This document shows, in pieces, positions 25,822-35,984 of a stretch of DNA of 64,000 nucleotides. Both the position numbers and the translations under genes were made by a program. The first letter of the stretch is position 1. Each line of letters begins with the position of its first letter. This stretch comes from Hyaloperonospora brassicae (taxonomy: Eukaryota > Oomycota > Peronosporomycetes > Peronosporales > Peronosporaceae). The notes under the pieces are model-generated. The model was not told the origin of the DNA. It worked only from the letters and a program-made list of their open reading frames with translations, and did not search any database. The stretch lies in NCBI GenBank assembly GCA_947650285.1, contig CANTFL010000174.1, positions 558,001 through 622,000 of the forward strand. The letters are read 5' to 3'.

Positions 25822-26756
25822 ACTGATAGTCACCGTGTGACTATCAAAAATCTAGCGGCCTCCCATTGGTACCATTGGGACAGGGAGCACTTGTTGGGTC
25901 CGTTCCATTCACGTTCCACCCGACCTCGCATAGTTAACATGTCTATGCGGGGTGACTCAAGACACGCATAGCCCGCTGCTGTGACAGCCTCTGCGGCAGA
26001 CGATTCGTCGTCTGCTGCTCGTTCTCCGCCTGCAGCAACAGGTGCTGCAGGTGCACGCGGTACAACACCGCGTGCGCATGATGAACCCGATATTGAGGTC
26101 ATCTACTCTGGCGAGTCAGACGTGTCTGATCGGGCAATGCTGCAGAGGCGTCTCTATCACCGGCGACGCCTCAGTATTCGCCAAGGCCACTGCCGAACGA
26201 ACGGACTCGTGAGTTGCATCACAGTCTGTTCGGCAGTGATGATGAAGGTTATCAGAGTGGTGAGGAGTATTACTCCTTACCACCACCGACTCGTGCTTTT
26301 TCGCACGAGCGACTTGACGATGGTGCAATCCATCGTCATTCTGGGATCCGTGGTGCCGACAGAGATACCACTTCGAATCGTGATGAGCCGAGCCGTGTCG
26401 TCTGCCGGAAGGGATCATCAATAGCCTGTCTCACGAGACAAGCCAACACCATCGAATACCCTTATTCGATGCGACTGAGCTTCACGGCTTAAGTTCCAGC
26501 GCGAAGAACTTTCGCGCTGAGGAATAATTTTATCTCGATGTCTTCCTTTGACATCGATGGTACAACGGCAACCAAAAGCGTGGCAAGGCCTCGCTTTTGG
26601 CTGCGTGGAACGCATTCGCCCAAAACGTAAAGAATTTTGGACGAGAAGGGTGGCTCAAGAAACTTGAGGCGACACGCCTTAGGTTCGAAAAACGAACGCC
26701 AACCGGTGCCAGGTACCTGTTGCCCTGTTTGTCGAGTGAGGCAGGAATTCCTTGCC

Positions 26757-27212
26757 TCACATGGGGAGACCCTTGTGCGAGCTGTGTTGACAACTCGCAA
26801 CGTGCACAAATGGACGTGTATTCCCTAAGTTCTCCCTGGCGAAGGGCACCCATCTCGGCTGAGATGCGTGACGCGATTCCAAACTTGCAATCTGTCTACA
26901 AGCGCCAAAAGCGCGTGTTAACCGATGGGCCCTCGGACCAATCGGATGAGTCTCGTCATACTGGCGGACGAGACCTTCAACATCCATCAGCAGCTGAGAG
27001 CGGGGCTCCCAGCTGTTCCAAGAGGGTGTATACCCCCGCCACTGAACGACGTATCTCGTCCTTGATCCTGAATCGTTACGGTGATTCAAGATACTCTCCA
27101 CTAGAAAGCGTTGATCACCGTGAGCATCCACCAAAGGATGTGGTGGAGGAGGAAAGACCTTCTCCAGATGATTCGGTTCACCATCTCGACCCTTACGAGA
27201 TGGATCGCGCAA
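26757..27212 (-). pseudogene. Integrase C-terminal chromodomain
   Basis: The open frame contains FLVESILNHR, a short spacer, RYVVQWRGYTPSWNSWEP and a helix-like VEGLVRQYDETHP. This is the chromodomain pattern (YxVE-I, Y-VKW-GY, -TWEP) found at the end of integrase in chromoviral Gypsy elements, where it directs insertion to modified histones. It lies downstream of the integrase core on the same strand and is separated from it by frame changes, so it is not translated continuously in this copy. The opposite-strand 272-codon frame (26597-27415) is a shadow. Confidence 0.8.
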
Positions 27213-27838
27213 TCGATGAATTGCGCGATGACTTGAAGCACGAGCGCGATCGGCGCTACGCTTTGACTGATACCTTGCGGAAGAATCGCAAAGATCACGA
27301 GGCTGATCGGGAGAGGGATCACGCCGATTATGCCACAGCGCAGCTCAGGTCGAGTGGGATGTCCGCTCCCTACCCGGCGAGCTGGCGACAGCTCGTGGGG
27401 AGATATCTCGGTTAAGTTCCGAGGTATCTTATCCGCGCGACCAGACGGATCGTCTGAAGCGCGAACGCAAGAACTTGATTGATGTTCTTGAACGTGGGGG
27501 CTATCTTCAACGGAAGAAGAAGGCTCGCACCGACAGTACGGTCTGAGTCGTCCCACGTAAAAACGTAGGATGCGTACGCAGCTTACGTGGCAATTCGATC
27601 GTGTATGCATTGCCCTTGCGATGCAACACTCGAAATGGCCCAATGTACTTCGGCAGTAGTTTACTACTGCCGACACTAGTGACTGCATGTCCAGGTAAGT
27701 TTACCGTAGACAGTAGTACTAGGTCATTAACTTCAAATGAAAGAACATTTGCTCTTCCATTCTTGTCTGCGTTCCGTTTCTGGCGGTCCAGCGCATTTGC
27801 AATGGAGTCCTGAACGAAACGGACTATCGCCTCTCAAG
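27213..27838 (-). pseudogene. Integrase tail, frame-disrupted
   Basis: Minus-strand fragments include KLLPKYIGPFRV near 27630-27665 and FYVGRLRPY near 27545, typical of the Gypsy integrase segment between the catalytic core and the chromodomain. Stops and a frame change separate it from the core. Confidence 0.7.
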
Positions 27839-28921
27839 TCAGCAGAAAGTTCTCTGCTGACTCTTTGTTTTGTCTGGCAGTGCGCTTCGTGCGCACTGAT
27901 AAGAGATTGCTCTCTTCTTCAACGAGGTTGTCTTCTTCCTCGCTGGAATAATCGTTGACGATGCTAAATATACCAGTATCGTCATCATCATCCGAGTCAG
28001 TAATAGCGTTGCCGCTATTATTGAGGTGATTTTCTTCATCGATGTCGACCTGATCGACATCGGCATCATACGTGACGACGCTAACGTCGTCACGTGCTGA
28101 GCAAGAGCCAGAACGGTTTTTGCTCGAGCGAGTCCCTCCCCCTTTATCCAAGAGTCACACTCTAGAAGGGCGGAAACACGTGGATGGCGTAAGCCATTCA
28201 CGTAAAACGGTGTGTGCTGTGTGGAAGCATGCACCGAATTATTGATGGCGAATTCCACCATTGGAAGGAATTCGCTCCAACCCGAAAACGAGTGGACATA
28301 TCCTAGAAGAATCTCTTCGAGGACAAGGTTTGCACGTTTCTTCTGACCATCTGTTTCCGGATGGTCAGAGGTAGACATCTTCAATCGTGTTCCAAGAGAA
28401 CGGAACACGGTTTGCCAAAATTCCGCCGTGAACCGAGGGTCACGGTCGGATACGAGTTTACGGGGCAACCCGTGGAGTCTAAAGACCGTGTCTAGAAAGA
28501 CACGAGCACAACCTTGAGCCTTGATTGACTCAGGGACAGCAGCAAGATGGACCATCTTGCTGAACCGGTCAACAAACACAAGAATACCAGTATTCTTGTG
28601 AGCGTCTTCGGGAAAACCGAAGACGAAGTCCATTGAAACGGACTGCCAGCACTCTGTCGGAACAGGCAGAGGCTGCAATGGAGCACGGGATGAAGGACTA
28701 GGCTTCACCCGTTGACAAACCTCGCAAGCACGGATGAACTTGCGAACAAACTGATACTGGCGGGTCCAGTAAAAGTCGCGACTTACCGTGAGGTAAGTCT
28801 TTTCTCTCCCACGATGGCCGCATGTTGGGGCATCGTGACACTCATACATGATGCGTAATCGCAAATCATAATAAAGTGGGGACGAAGACACGAGGCGTGT
28901 CGCCGTCAACGGCTGTATCAA
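27839..28921 (-). CDS. Gypsy integrase core
   Basis: A 360-codon frame. An N-terminal HHCC zinc-binding part is visible (H-x-GHRG near residue 36, CEVCQRVKPS near 65-77). The DDE core follows: SMDFVFGFPED, then FSKMVHLAAVPES, SDRDPRF and HPETDGQ, supplying the three acidic residues. It would cut and join the element's ends into host DNA. After about residue 250 the frame leaves the family pattern; the expected continuation is in the overlapping frame 27834-28151, an acidic linker, so a frameshift lies near 28110-28150. Many codons are part of short hairpins. Confidence 0.85.
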   Translation of the reverse strand: MIQPLTATRLVSSSPLYYDLRLRIMYECHDAPTCGHRGREKTYLTVSRDFYWTRQYQFVRKFIRACEVCQRVKPSPSSRAPLQPLPVPTECWQSVSMDFVFGFPEDAHKNTGILVFVDRFSKMVHLAAVPESIKAQGCARVFLDTVFRLHGLPRKLVSDRDPRFTAEFWQTVFRSLGTRLKMSTSDHPETDGQKKRANLVLEEILLGYVHSFSGWSEFLPMVEFAINNSVHASTQHTPFYVNGLRHPRVSALLECDSWIKGEGLARAKTVLALAQHVTTLASSRMMPMSIRSTSMKKITSIIAATLLLTRMMMTILVYLASSTIIPARKKTTSLKKRAISYQCARSALPDKTKSQQRTFC

Positions 28922-28932
28922 ATAACAGTCCG

Positions 28933-29967
28933 TTACGCGTTGTGTACTGATCCGATGAGGATCGATACAAAGCCGGTAGATTTTGATTTGCTGGATGGAT
29001 GCACTAGATGATCCATTAATCCCATAAGATCCTTCTCTTCTGCGTATGTCTTTCGTACGTCGTCAAGTAAACTTGACGACGGGACACTGACTGACAGTGT
29101 CGCAACAGTGGGCTTATCCTCACTGTTGGATTGTGCGTCCGACTCGTAATCGGGCCGGTGCGAAAGCGCATCACCGACGACATTGAGTCGTCCTGGTTTA
29201 TACTCCACGTAGAAGTTATACTCCGCGAAGAAAGACAGCCACCTCGTCATTCTCTGCGAGAGGTGTGGGCTGTTTACGGCCGTGCGTAGTAACGCATGGT
29301 CCGTATAGACAACAAACGGACTTTCTCCGAGGAGATAGACGCGAGACTTAGCCAGTGCGTACTTCATGACAAGGAGTTCCTTTTCATGCACTGGGTAATT
29401 GCGCTCAGCTGCCTGCAGCTGACGCGACTGATAACAGATGACGCGCTCTGCGCCATCTGCATCAAATTGCATTAACGCACAGCCGATCGCAAAATCGCTA
29501 GCGTCACAGACCCCATGAAATGGTCTGTCCTGATCTGCAATCGCCAAGATCGGCGACTGCATCAAGCTTTGCTTGATACCTTCGAAGGAACGCTGGCACT
29601 TAGTGTTCCATGACCACTTCACATATTTCTTGAGTAACCAAGAAAGATGTACCGTCATCTCGGCGTAGTTGCGCGAGTACTTGTGCAAGTACACCGCTAA
29701 ACCAAGGAACTTCCTTAGTCCCTTGACATCGACTGGATCTGGCCAGTCGGTGATCGCCTTGATCTTCTCGGGATCGGGGCGTACGCCGTGTTTACCCACG
29801 ATGCACCCAATAAGTGGTATTTCGCTAACCGCGAATATACACTTCTTAAAATTTGGCATACAACTTATGCTAACGCATAAGTTGAAGAACCTGACGAACG
29901 TGAGTTCTACGAACTTCAACGTCCGTCTTTCCGTCCATATCCTGACTATGGACGAACACATCGTCAA
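28933..29967 (-). CDS. Gypsy RT C-terminal part and RNase H
   Basis: A 344-codon frame. From about residue 38 it follows the reverse transcriptase thumb/connection: FLGLAVYLHKY, and the GKHGVRPDPEKI segment that precedes it. RNase H follows: FHGVCDASDFAIG, ERNYPVHEKELL, VYTDHALLR and EYKPGRLNVVGDALSHRP. RNase H would remove the RNA strand during reverse transcription. The first 37 or so residues are out of frame relative to the palm domain at 29870-30073. Confidence 0.85.
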   Translation of the reverse strand: MTMCSSIVRIWTERRTLKFVELTFVRFFNLCVSISCMPNFKKCIFAVSEIPLIGCIVGKHGVRPDPEKIKAITDWPDPVDVKGLRKFLGLAVYLHKYSRNYAEMTVHLSWLLKKYVKWSWNTKCQRSFEGIKQSLMQSPILAIADQDRPFHGVCDASDFAIGCALMQFDADGAERVICYQSRQLQAAERNYPVHEKELLVMKYALAKSRVYLLGESPFVVYTDHALLRTAVNSPHLSQRMTRWLSFFAEYNFYVEYKPGRLNVVGDALSHRPDYESDAQSNSEDKPTVATLSVSVPSSSLLDDVRKTYAEEKDLMGLMDHLVHPSSKSKSTGFVSILIGSVHNA

Positions 29968-31200
29968 AGTAACTCAGTTCGAAGTCTCGCACCGGTCTCA
30001 ACAGATTTGTAACACCTCTGTTGAACGTTGCAGGGCATTGCTCATCCCCTGTGGCATCAGTAGCCACTCCCACAGCATACCGCTGGGGGTGCTCACTGCT
30101 GTCTACGGGATGTCCCGTTCACGCTTGAGGATCTGATAGAACCCACCTGTCAGATCCATGGACGAAAAGATGGTACTCTTTGACATACCATCTATGATTA
30201 CGTCCTTTCTTGGTATCGGCGTCTGAGCCGGTACCGTTGCAGCATTCAACTTGTTGAGTGCGAGCACTATCCGCCACCCTCCTGTGACCTTTCGCACACA
30301 GAAGGTCGGAGAGCTGTGAGGGGATGTTGATTCCCTCACATGGCCCGCTGCTAAGCGATCGGCAAAGAACTTGTCGATCGCTAGTACTTGTTCACGAGGC
30401 AGTGGCCACTGCTTCATGACACAATACTTCGAGCCCGGTCTGAGCTCGATCTCGTGTCGAGTGCCTTTGTCCTTGGGCAACTCGCAAGGCACGTATTCAG
30501 GGAACACATCCTTGAATTCGATCAAATCATTATACAAAGGATTCGCCTGAAGCGACTCCCAGGATTGAGACGTGTATCGCTCAATCCGAGTCTTCTCATC
30601 GAGGACACTTTCGTCCATCGATGAGCTGCTGATAACCCGTTCGCTCTCAGCAAATACTGTGGCCGACTGAATATCGGCCACATACTCATCCTCTGTGACG
30701 AGTATGCAGATCTGCTTGACTTTGCCACTACGCAGATCACGCAAGAATCGTTTCGGTTCTAGCGTTGGCAACTGAGTTATCTCCGAAGTTAACTTCGGAG
30801 GCACAATAAGATCAAGCGTATAAGCGCCTACGCTTGACCCGTCATTGACTGAGACGTTCAACGTCTCGGTTACTTCCTGGGAACTCCGTTCCACAGGTTG
30901 CTGAGGGCCTAATCCTTCAGCAAGTGACTCTTGAGGAATTCCTTTCTCAAGTACGTGGGGACTTATAACCTCGACGTCTTCTGACTGTGGCTGTGCAACC
31001 ACAGTCAGGGACCGATCCTCTACGGTCGACTCTCCAGTCGACCTAGGATGTCCATATTGCCCTTTGAAGGCAACAGGTTTTTGTTGTCTAAGATGCTGCC
31101 CTCTAGGCATGCATCCATGTCCCGGTCCACTCGACTTCTTCGAGTGGTGGACCTTCGGCGAAGCCTGTACTTCTGTACAGCCGCCGGCAGATTGCTCCAC
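29870..31200 (-). pseudogene. Gypsy reverse transcriptase palm/fingers, disrupted
   Basis: 30103-31200 (minus) holds the N-terminal part of RT, with GGWRIVLALNKLNAAT, PIPRKDVIIDGMS and MDLTGGFYQI. A single in-frame TAG at 30103-30105 interrupts it, after which the family sequence continues (TPSGMLWEW, MPQGMSNA). A frameshift then moves PATFNR and the catalytic FDD box (SYFDDVFVHS) into the frame 29870-30073, and a second shift returns to the frame of 28933-29967. This copy therefore cannot make an intact polymerase. Confidence 0.85.
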
Positions 31201-31269
31201 AGTGTAGTGATCAACTGCACTGTGATGTTGCGCAGTCGTGCTAACGACCGTACCGCAAGTGAGGCCATC

Positions 31270-31758
31270 TCACTCAGTCGCAGTACATCCGAACGCTTGT
31301 AGACGCTCCATGACGTTCATCAGATGGCCATCTGATGAACAAGCTGCAGGCATCTTCACGGATCGATGCTGCCAGCTCACTCTTGGCTCGTACCTTCTGA
31401 GCCAAGGTAATCCCAGGATGACGTCAAATTTGTCATCCAGATCCAGTACGATGAAATCATCATCGAACCGTTCGCCCTCTAACGCGTAGTGGATTTCTAC
31501 TACACGTTTCTCAACGGCAATCGATGCGCCTGTTGCAAGGCGCACCGTCATCCTCTTGAGGGGAATGTCGCGCTCAACGAACTTGAGCCCACGACACTCT
31601 AGTGACTGGCGGCGAACAAAGTTGTTCGACGCCCCACAGTCTACTAGGGCACGAAGCGACAAATCATTTGTCGCTTCCAACTTCAAGGTGATGAGCGAAA
31701 CGTCATCACCAGGTGCAGAGACACACAATGATTGTGTGTATGGAGAAACTTTCGTCAA
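31270..31758 (-). CDS. Gypsy aspartic protease region
   Basis: A 162-codon frame with LVDCGASNNFVR near residue 36-47, the place of the active-site D-T/S-G-A motif, and a second hydrophobic strand block, DVILGLPWLRRYEP (ILGxxWL), near 112-125. This is the usual retropepsin layout. The residue after the catalytic Asp is Cys, not the common Ser/Thr; I cannot tell whether that is normal for this family. It lies between gag and RT. Confidence 0.8.
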   Translation of the reverse strand: MTKVSPYTQSLCVSAPGDDVSLITLKLEATNDLSLRALVDCGASNNFVRRQSLECRGLKFVERDIPLKRMTVRLATGASIAVEKRVVEIHYALEGERFDDDFIVLDLDDKFDVILGLPWLRRYEPRVSWQHRSVKMPAACSSDGHLMNVMERLQAFGCTATE

Positions 31759-31997
31759 GAGATTTGCAAATTCTCTTGAATTTGCTGGATCAGTAGGGCG
31801 CTCCGCCCCTAGTGACCCCGTCTATTTTTTGATGGTCCGTCTCGCTGTTGCGGCTTCGCAACGGCAATTGAACTACTTCCATTTCTCCTTTTGCCGAATG
31901 GTCGACAATTTCGTTCAGTATTGTTTGGTACTGAGCGTGGAGCACTACACTCGTATGCGTAGTGCCCTAACTCTTGGCTGCGATTTCATTTTTGCAA

Positions 31998-32963
31998 TCA
32001 CTTGTTGTTTGAAGAGCGGGGTCTCTCGCTCTCAACATCACAGAAATCTATTGGTTCTGGACCTCCGATCTCTTGTCGTCTTGGTGGACGGTAAGAGTTT
32101 GAGCTAGCATGAGCCTGTCTCATGCTAAAGTCTTTCTGTTCCGCGGCTGATATCGCATTTTCCAGCATATTCAGCTCAAGGCGGAACAGGTGGCTCCTGA
32201 CGGGCCCTTCTGCGAGCACTTGCATGAACACCGAAATCATCGTGTGTTCATGAACTGGGTTAGCAGTTATACTACTCGCGAGGAGTCGTATATGTTGTGC
32301 GTAAGCGTGCACATCACGCTTACCCTGCTTGAGTTTCAGGAGCTCAGAACGAGCCCTGAACTCATCCCGTGGCGGCTCAAACGTTTGTCTGAGCCGGGAC
32401 TTGAAGTCATCTAGCGACCTAAACACATTTGGGTCGCTACTCTCGAGCCCCAGGGACCAAGTTTTGGCACGCCCTGCCAAGTGGGTTTGAGCAAATGTGA
32501 GTTTCATTTGTTCATCTTCGACGCGACGAACCCTTAAGGCTCTGTCGAGTTCGACAAACCACAGTAACAGGGAGTCATCAGGGACTCCACTGTACTTGGA
32601 GATGTCAACTTTCATGACTTCGGGACGGCGCGCATGTGCCGACCCGCCCACAGCAGCATGGAATTGCTGCTGTCTCAACATCTCTGTCTGTTGAGCACCG
32701 AGTTCTCTCAACTGCTCGGCCTGTTGAGAGCCTTGCTGGTGAAGCAAGGCTACTTTTTCCCTTTCGGCGACAAGTTCATTTTGAATGAACTTGGCTATAT
32801 CGGCATGTTGTTGGTCTCTGTCTAGAGACTCTAACATGGCGCTAATGGCGAACTCGCCTACGGTAGAACTCATTCGTTCTACCGCACTCCATTCGATGTC
32901 ACTCAAATGGTTAAACCCTTCACGCGTGGCGTGAAAGGTCTCCTCACCATCCAACATGTTCAT
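31998..32963 (-). CDS. Gypsy Gag capsid-like protein
   Basis: A 321-codon open frame at the 5' end of the internal region. It starts about 45 bp from the 5' LTR. A glutamine-rich coiled-coil-like stretch (about residues 60-105) is followed by the retrotransposon gag pattern: WFVELDRALR, AGRAKTWSLGL, FRSLDDFKSRLRQTFEPP, LKLKQGKRDVHAYAQHIRLLA. Gag packs the element RNA. Downstream, beyond a stop, GHYAYEC at about 31930-31950 looks like the remains of a CCHC zinc knuckle, interrupted by a TGA. Confidence 0.85.
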   Translation of the reverse strand: MNMLDGEETFHATREGFNHLSDIEWSAVERMSSTVGEFAISAMLESLDRDQQHADIAKFIQNELVAEREKVALLHQQGSQQAEQLRELGAQQTEMLRQQQFHAAVGGSAHARRPEVMKVDISKYSGVPDDSLLLWFVELDRALRVRRVEDEQMKLTFAQTHLAGRAKTWSLGLESSDPNVFRSLDDFKSRLRQTFEPPRDEFRARSELLKLKQGKRDVHAYAQHIRLLASSITANPVHEHTMISVFMQVLAEGPVRSHLFRLELNMLENAISAAEQKDFSMRQAHASSNSYRPPRRQEIGGPEPIDFCDVESERPRSSNNK

Positions 32964-32985
32964 GTTGGATGCTGTGGTCCTTGGA

Positions 32986-33005
32986 AGGACTACAAAGTGC
33001 TACCA
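32986..33005 (-). other. Putative primer-binding site
   Basis: On the coding strand, TGGTAGCACTTTG starts two bases after the 5' LTR, the normal position for a tRNA primer site beginning TGG. It is not a close match to the initiator-Met complement, so the tRNA is uncertain. Confidence 0.45.
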
Positions 33006-33007
33006 GT

Positions 33008-33399
33008 AGTAACGAGGTACACCCTTGCGTGAACTTAACGCAAGGGTTTTGGTGCCCCGACAGACGTACACGAGGCAAACGAGGAAGCGTAGAATAAGGG
33101 AAAAGTAAATCTGTTGTATTAATATAATTAAGTATTAAACACTGTCTCTCTGTTTGACTTAACTTAATTATGCTAATATAACTGAGTGTATGACGACGTC
33201 TACTCACCACTCATTGCGCGCGTCTCGCGGCGATTGGTGGGTTGATATCGTCAATATATCAACCAATGAGCAGACTCTTTGGTCGACCCATCAATATCAC
33301 CACCATTGGTGATATTGCTAAAAGAATATTCAACATAATATTCTTTATTGTCATTATCGTCTAAATGACAATTTCCATGTAACGGGCTGCCCCGTTACA
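33008..33399 (-). repeat. 5' LTR (coding sense minus)
   Basis: Same length and nearly the same sequence as 25414-25805, from AGTAACGAGG to GCCCCGTTACA. The small differences cluster in the first 20 bp. Confidence 0.93.
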
Positions 33400-33404
33400 G
33401 ACAC

Positions 33405-35875
33405 GATCTAAATCTTAGCTCAGCGTATGCGTTTAGATTTGTAAGCCACCTTTACGCGCTACAAAGAGTCGAAGAACCGGTATAGCTCTTTGATGCCGAA
33501 AATTCACATTGATGCGTCTTCACAATCTAACACTCCGCCGATGCAATGTAAAACGCGAAAAAGGTGCATCAGTGAGATCATAGACGTACCTCTGGAGCCC
33601 AGTGACCAAAGAGCATGTCCGTAACGCTTTTGCCCAATTTCACTCGTACTACACATTAATCAACTTCTACTGGCATAAGATGGTAATTCCCTTATGAGCA
33701 TACAACGATGCACGAATGTTGTCGCAATGCCCAACTAACTGCATTGATACCGTGTTCTGCAATTATCCGGATGTGGTCACTTCATAGATTGAATTGAATG
33801 TGCTCCTCGTCCTATTGGGCGCATGTCGTCACAACCTACATCTTTAGATACACCTCATGTAACGCAGCCCCACAATTAAAAGGACTATTTGGTGGTCCAT
33901 AGCGCTCATGTACCCGAACGCGTGCGAATACGAGCAGCTGTATAGCGTCAAGCGACAGTTGCTGCAATGTTGAAGACCGATAACAGCGCTGCGATTTGAC
34001 CACTTGCACAGGAGTCGGCTCATTGCAGCATTGTTTTTGTCGTGTGATGTGAAACTGGAGCTCTATGGATCCAAAGTTGAGTCTACATTACCGTGTGCCT
34101 TTTCACGATGTAAGCATCGGTCGGCGCGAGCGGTACAACAACTTGGTGACCTCAACACCACTTTCTTATAACGACATTATCATTCCTGCCCATTGATTCT
34201 CTCGGCATTTGCTGGCGTGCGTTCGCTCGTAAACGATCCCAAGTCTTACTCGTGCTATAATTGATCGAAGTGTGCCTTCGAACCACCGAGCGGACATATA
34301 ATTTCTATACAAGTCGACGTACAGGATATGGCTGGAGCCGTAAGGTACGTGATCGACACCGACCATGTCCGCTAAAGATAAAGAGGCCGTCTATGTCTCG
34401 CAGCTCTTAGCATGCACGCAGTCGACATTCTGCCGCCCGACACGTGCAATCGCTCGATCGCGTGTAAGCCAAGATGTTCTTGCGAATGCCCTGGTAGCTG
34501 TTGAACGTGCCTACACAAGGTCCACGTATAGCAACAAGAGCTTGGTATCCATGTTAGTATAGCACACGCATTTGCGCTCTTGTGCATGAATCGAGGTCGG
34601 GACATCTCATCTTTCAGCACGACGTCGGACATGCCGCGAATAGGCGCCAAGAACTTTACTTGGAGATTACGAGTGCCACGTACGAGACGGTTCTCCGCAA
34701 CCAGTACACAAAGCACACACATGAAAAGCGACGTGAGCCGTCTTGGTGCTCACGCCTCAAAGGCGGCAACAGGTGGACTGGTACCTGCTGGCAGAAAGAG
34801 TAGATGTGCAACGTCACATGTAGAATGAGGCACATGGGCACAGCAGGCGACAATATGCTGCTGGATTGCGAGAACAAAGCTGTTTGATGCGCGCGACAGG
34901 CCAGCGTATCGACACTGCGTTCCGTAATGGAGCAGTAGCTGGCCGACGATCGTTGGCTGCGGTCTATTGCTGCTAGACAACGGCCAAGACAGGCGAAACA
35001 ATGGAAATGCACATAGGGCGGCGGCTTTGCTCTGGTTTTTTGCACTGCTAGATGCCATCATGGGCGAAGTTTGACTCCTTGCCCTTGCGCCAAGAACTCG
35101 TCGACCTTCGCTGGTTGGATTTATCAATCTACGTTCCTGCAAGTGCTCGACTTGACGGCGCAGTCGAGCAATGCACGTCCGCAACCGTGGCATCGACATA
35201 TCCCACGACAGTCTGAATGCGCCTTTTCATTCTGCTCAGTGGCGACAAGCGACGTCGGACATGTGTAGTTAGTGCCTTAGGTCGTGGGCGACCTGCCCTC
35301 TGCTGCAGCAACAAGAAGTAGTCCCTTTGCCGTTGATCGTATCCGCGACTTACGTCTAGCGCCGATTTCAACTCCTTTGCTGCACTTGGGCCAACACGAC
35401 CCATAGTCGACCAATGCGACTACCACACGCGGCCGCTCCACGACATGTACACTCATACACGTTGCAAGCGACAGCAAAGGAGCTGCTCGCCAGTCGTAAA
35501 GGGTGCAACAGGAGGGGGACCGCTGTGGCCCACTCGCCCCCAACCAAAGCGACTCACGTCTGCCGTCCCCCAAGAAAACCGCAGCACCGAAACAACAAAA
35601 GTTCCGCCTGCGCCCGCTGCACCCCCCACCACTCCTCACGACCTCCTCACCAACTGGTACCGCGGCACCTCATCGCGCCTCCTTCCCACAGTCTCTTTTC
35701 TCCCCCCGCCCCATCACACACACACTCACCGAATCTTCCGCCTCTCTCACTCACTAAATACCACGCCGCTCACTCATTGAATACCACTCCCCCACTCACT
35801 CAATGAATACCACTCCCTCACTCACTAATTAACACGCCACCCTCCCTCACTCACTCGCGCTTTCCATCCTCCGCC
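33405..35875. other. Intergenic, no gene recognised
   Basis: Overlapping frames on both strands at 34.4-35.8 kb have no recognisable family. From about 35410 the plus strand becomes C-rich, with CACTCACT-type repeats (35660-35860), probably the distal promoter or leader region of the membrane-protein gene that follows. Confidence 0.4.
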
Positions 35876-35955
35876 GGCCACCACCCGCCGGTCAGTGTCT
35901 CTTTTGCCACCTTCGGGCCACCACCCGCCGGTCAGTGTCTCTTTTGCCACCTTCG
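35876..35955 (+). repeat. 40-bp tandem duplication before the FUSC-like gene
   Basis: A 40-bp unit beginning GGCCACCACCCGCCGGTCAG is present twice, without differences that I can see, ending 29 bp before the ATG at 35985. A third partial copy (GGCCAC) follows. Confidence 0.9.
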
Positions 35956-35984
35956 GGCCACACGCACTCGCCGCCCACACGCAC

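Larger units (their letters stand above)
25414..33399 (-). mobile_element. Near-complete chromodomain Ty3/Gypsy retrotransposon
   Basis: About 8.0 kb. Two LTRs of 392 bp (25414-25805 and 33008-33399) differ at only a few positions, so the insertion is fairly recent. Flanks GATAC (25409-25413) and GACAC (33400-33404) look like a 5-bp target duplication with one change. In coding (minus) order it has a 5' LTR, primer site, gag, protease, RT, RNase H, integrase, chromodomain, G-rich polypurine tract and 3' LTR. Gag and protease are in long open frames. RT has one in-frame stop and two frameshifts, and the integrase tail is frameshifted, so this copy is not autonomous. The whole element is unusually dense in short perfect inverted repeats (see findings). 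Confidence 0.93.

Noticed and set aside
25414..33399. CRISPR-like array or regular direct repeat
   Set aside because: The hairpins in the Gypsy element all differ in sequence and are inverted, not direct, repeats; no spacer-repeat alternation exists.
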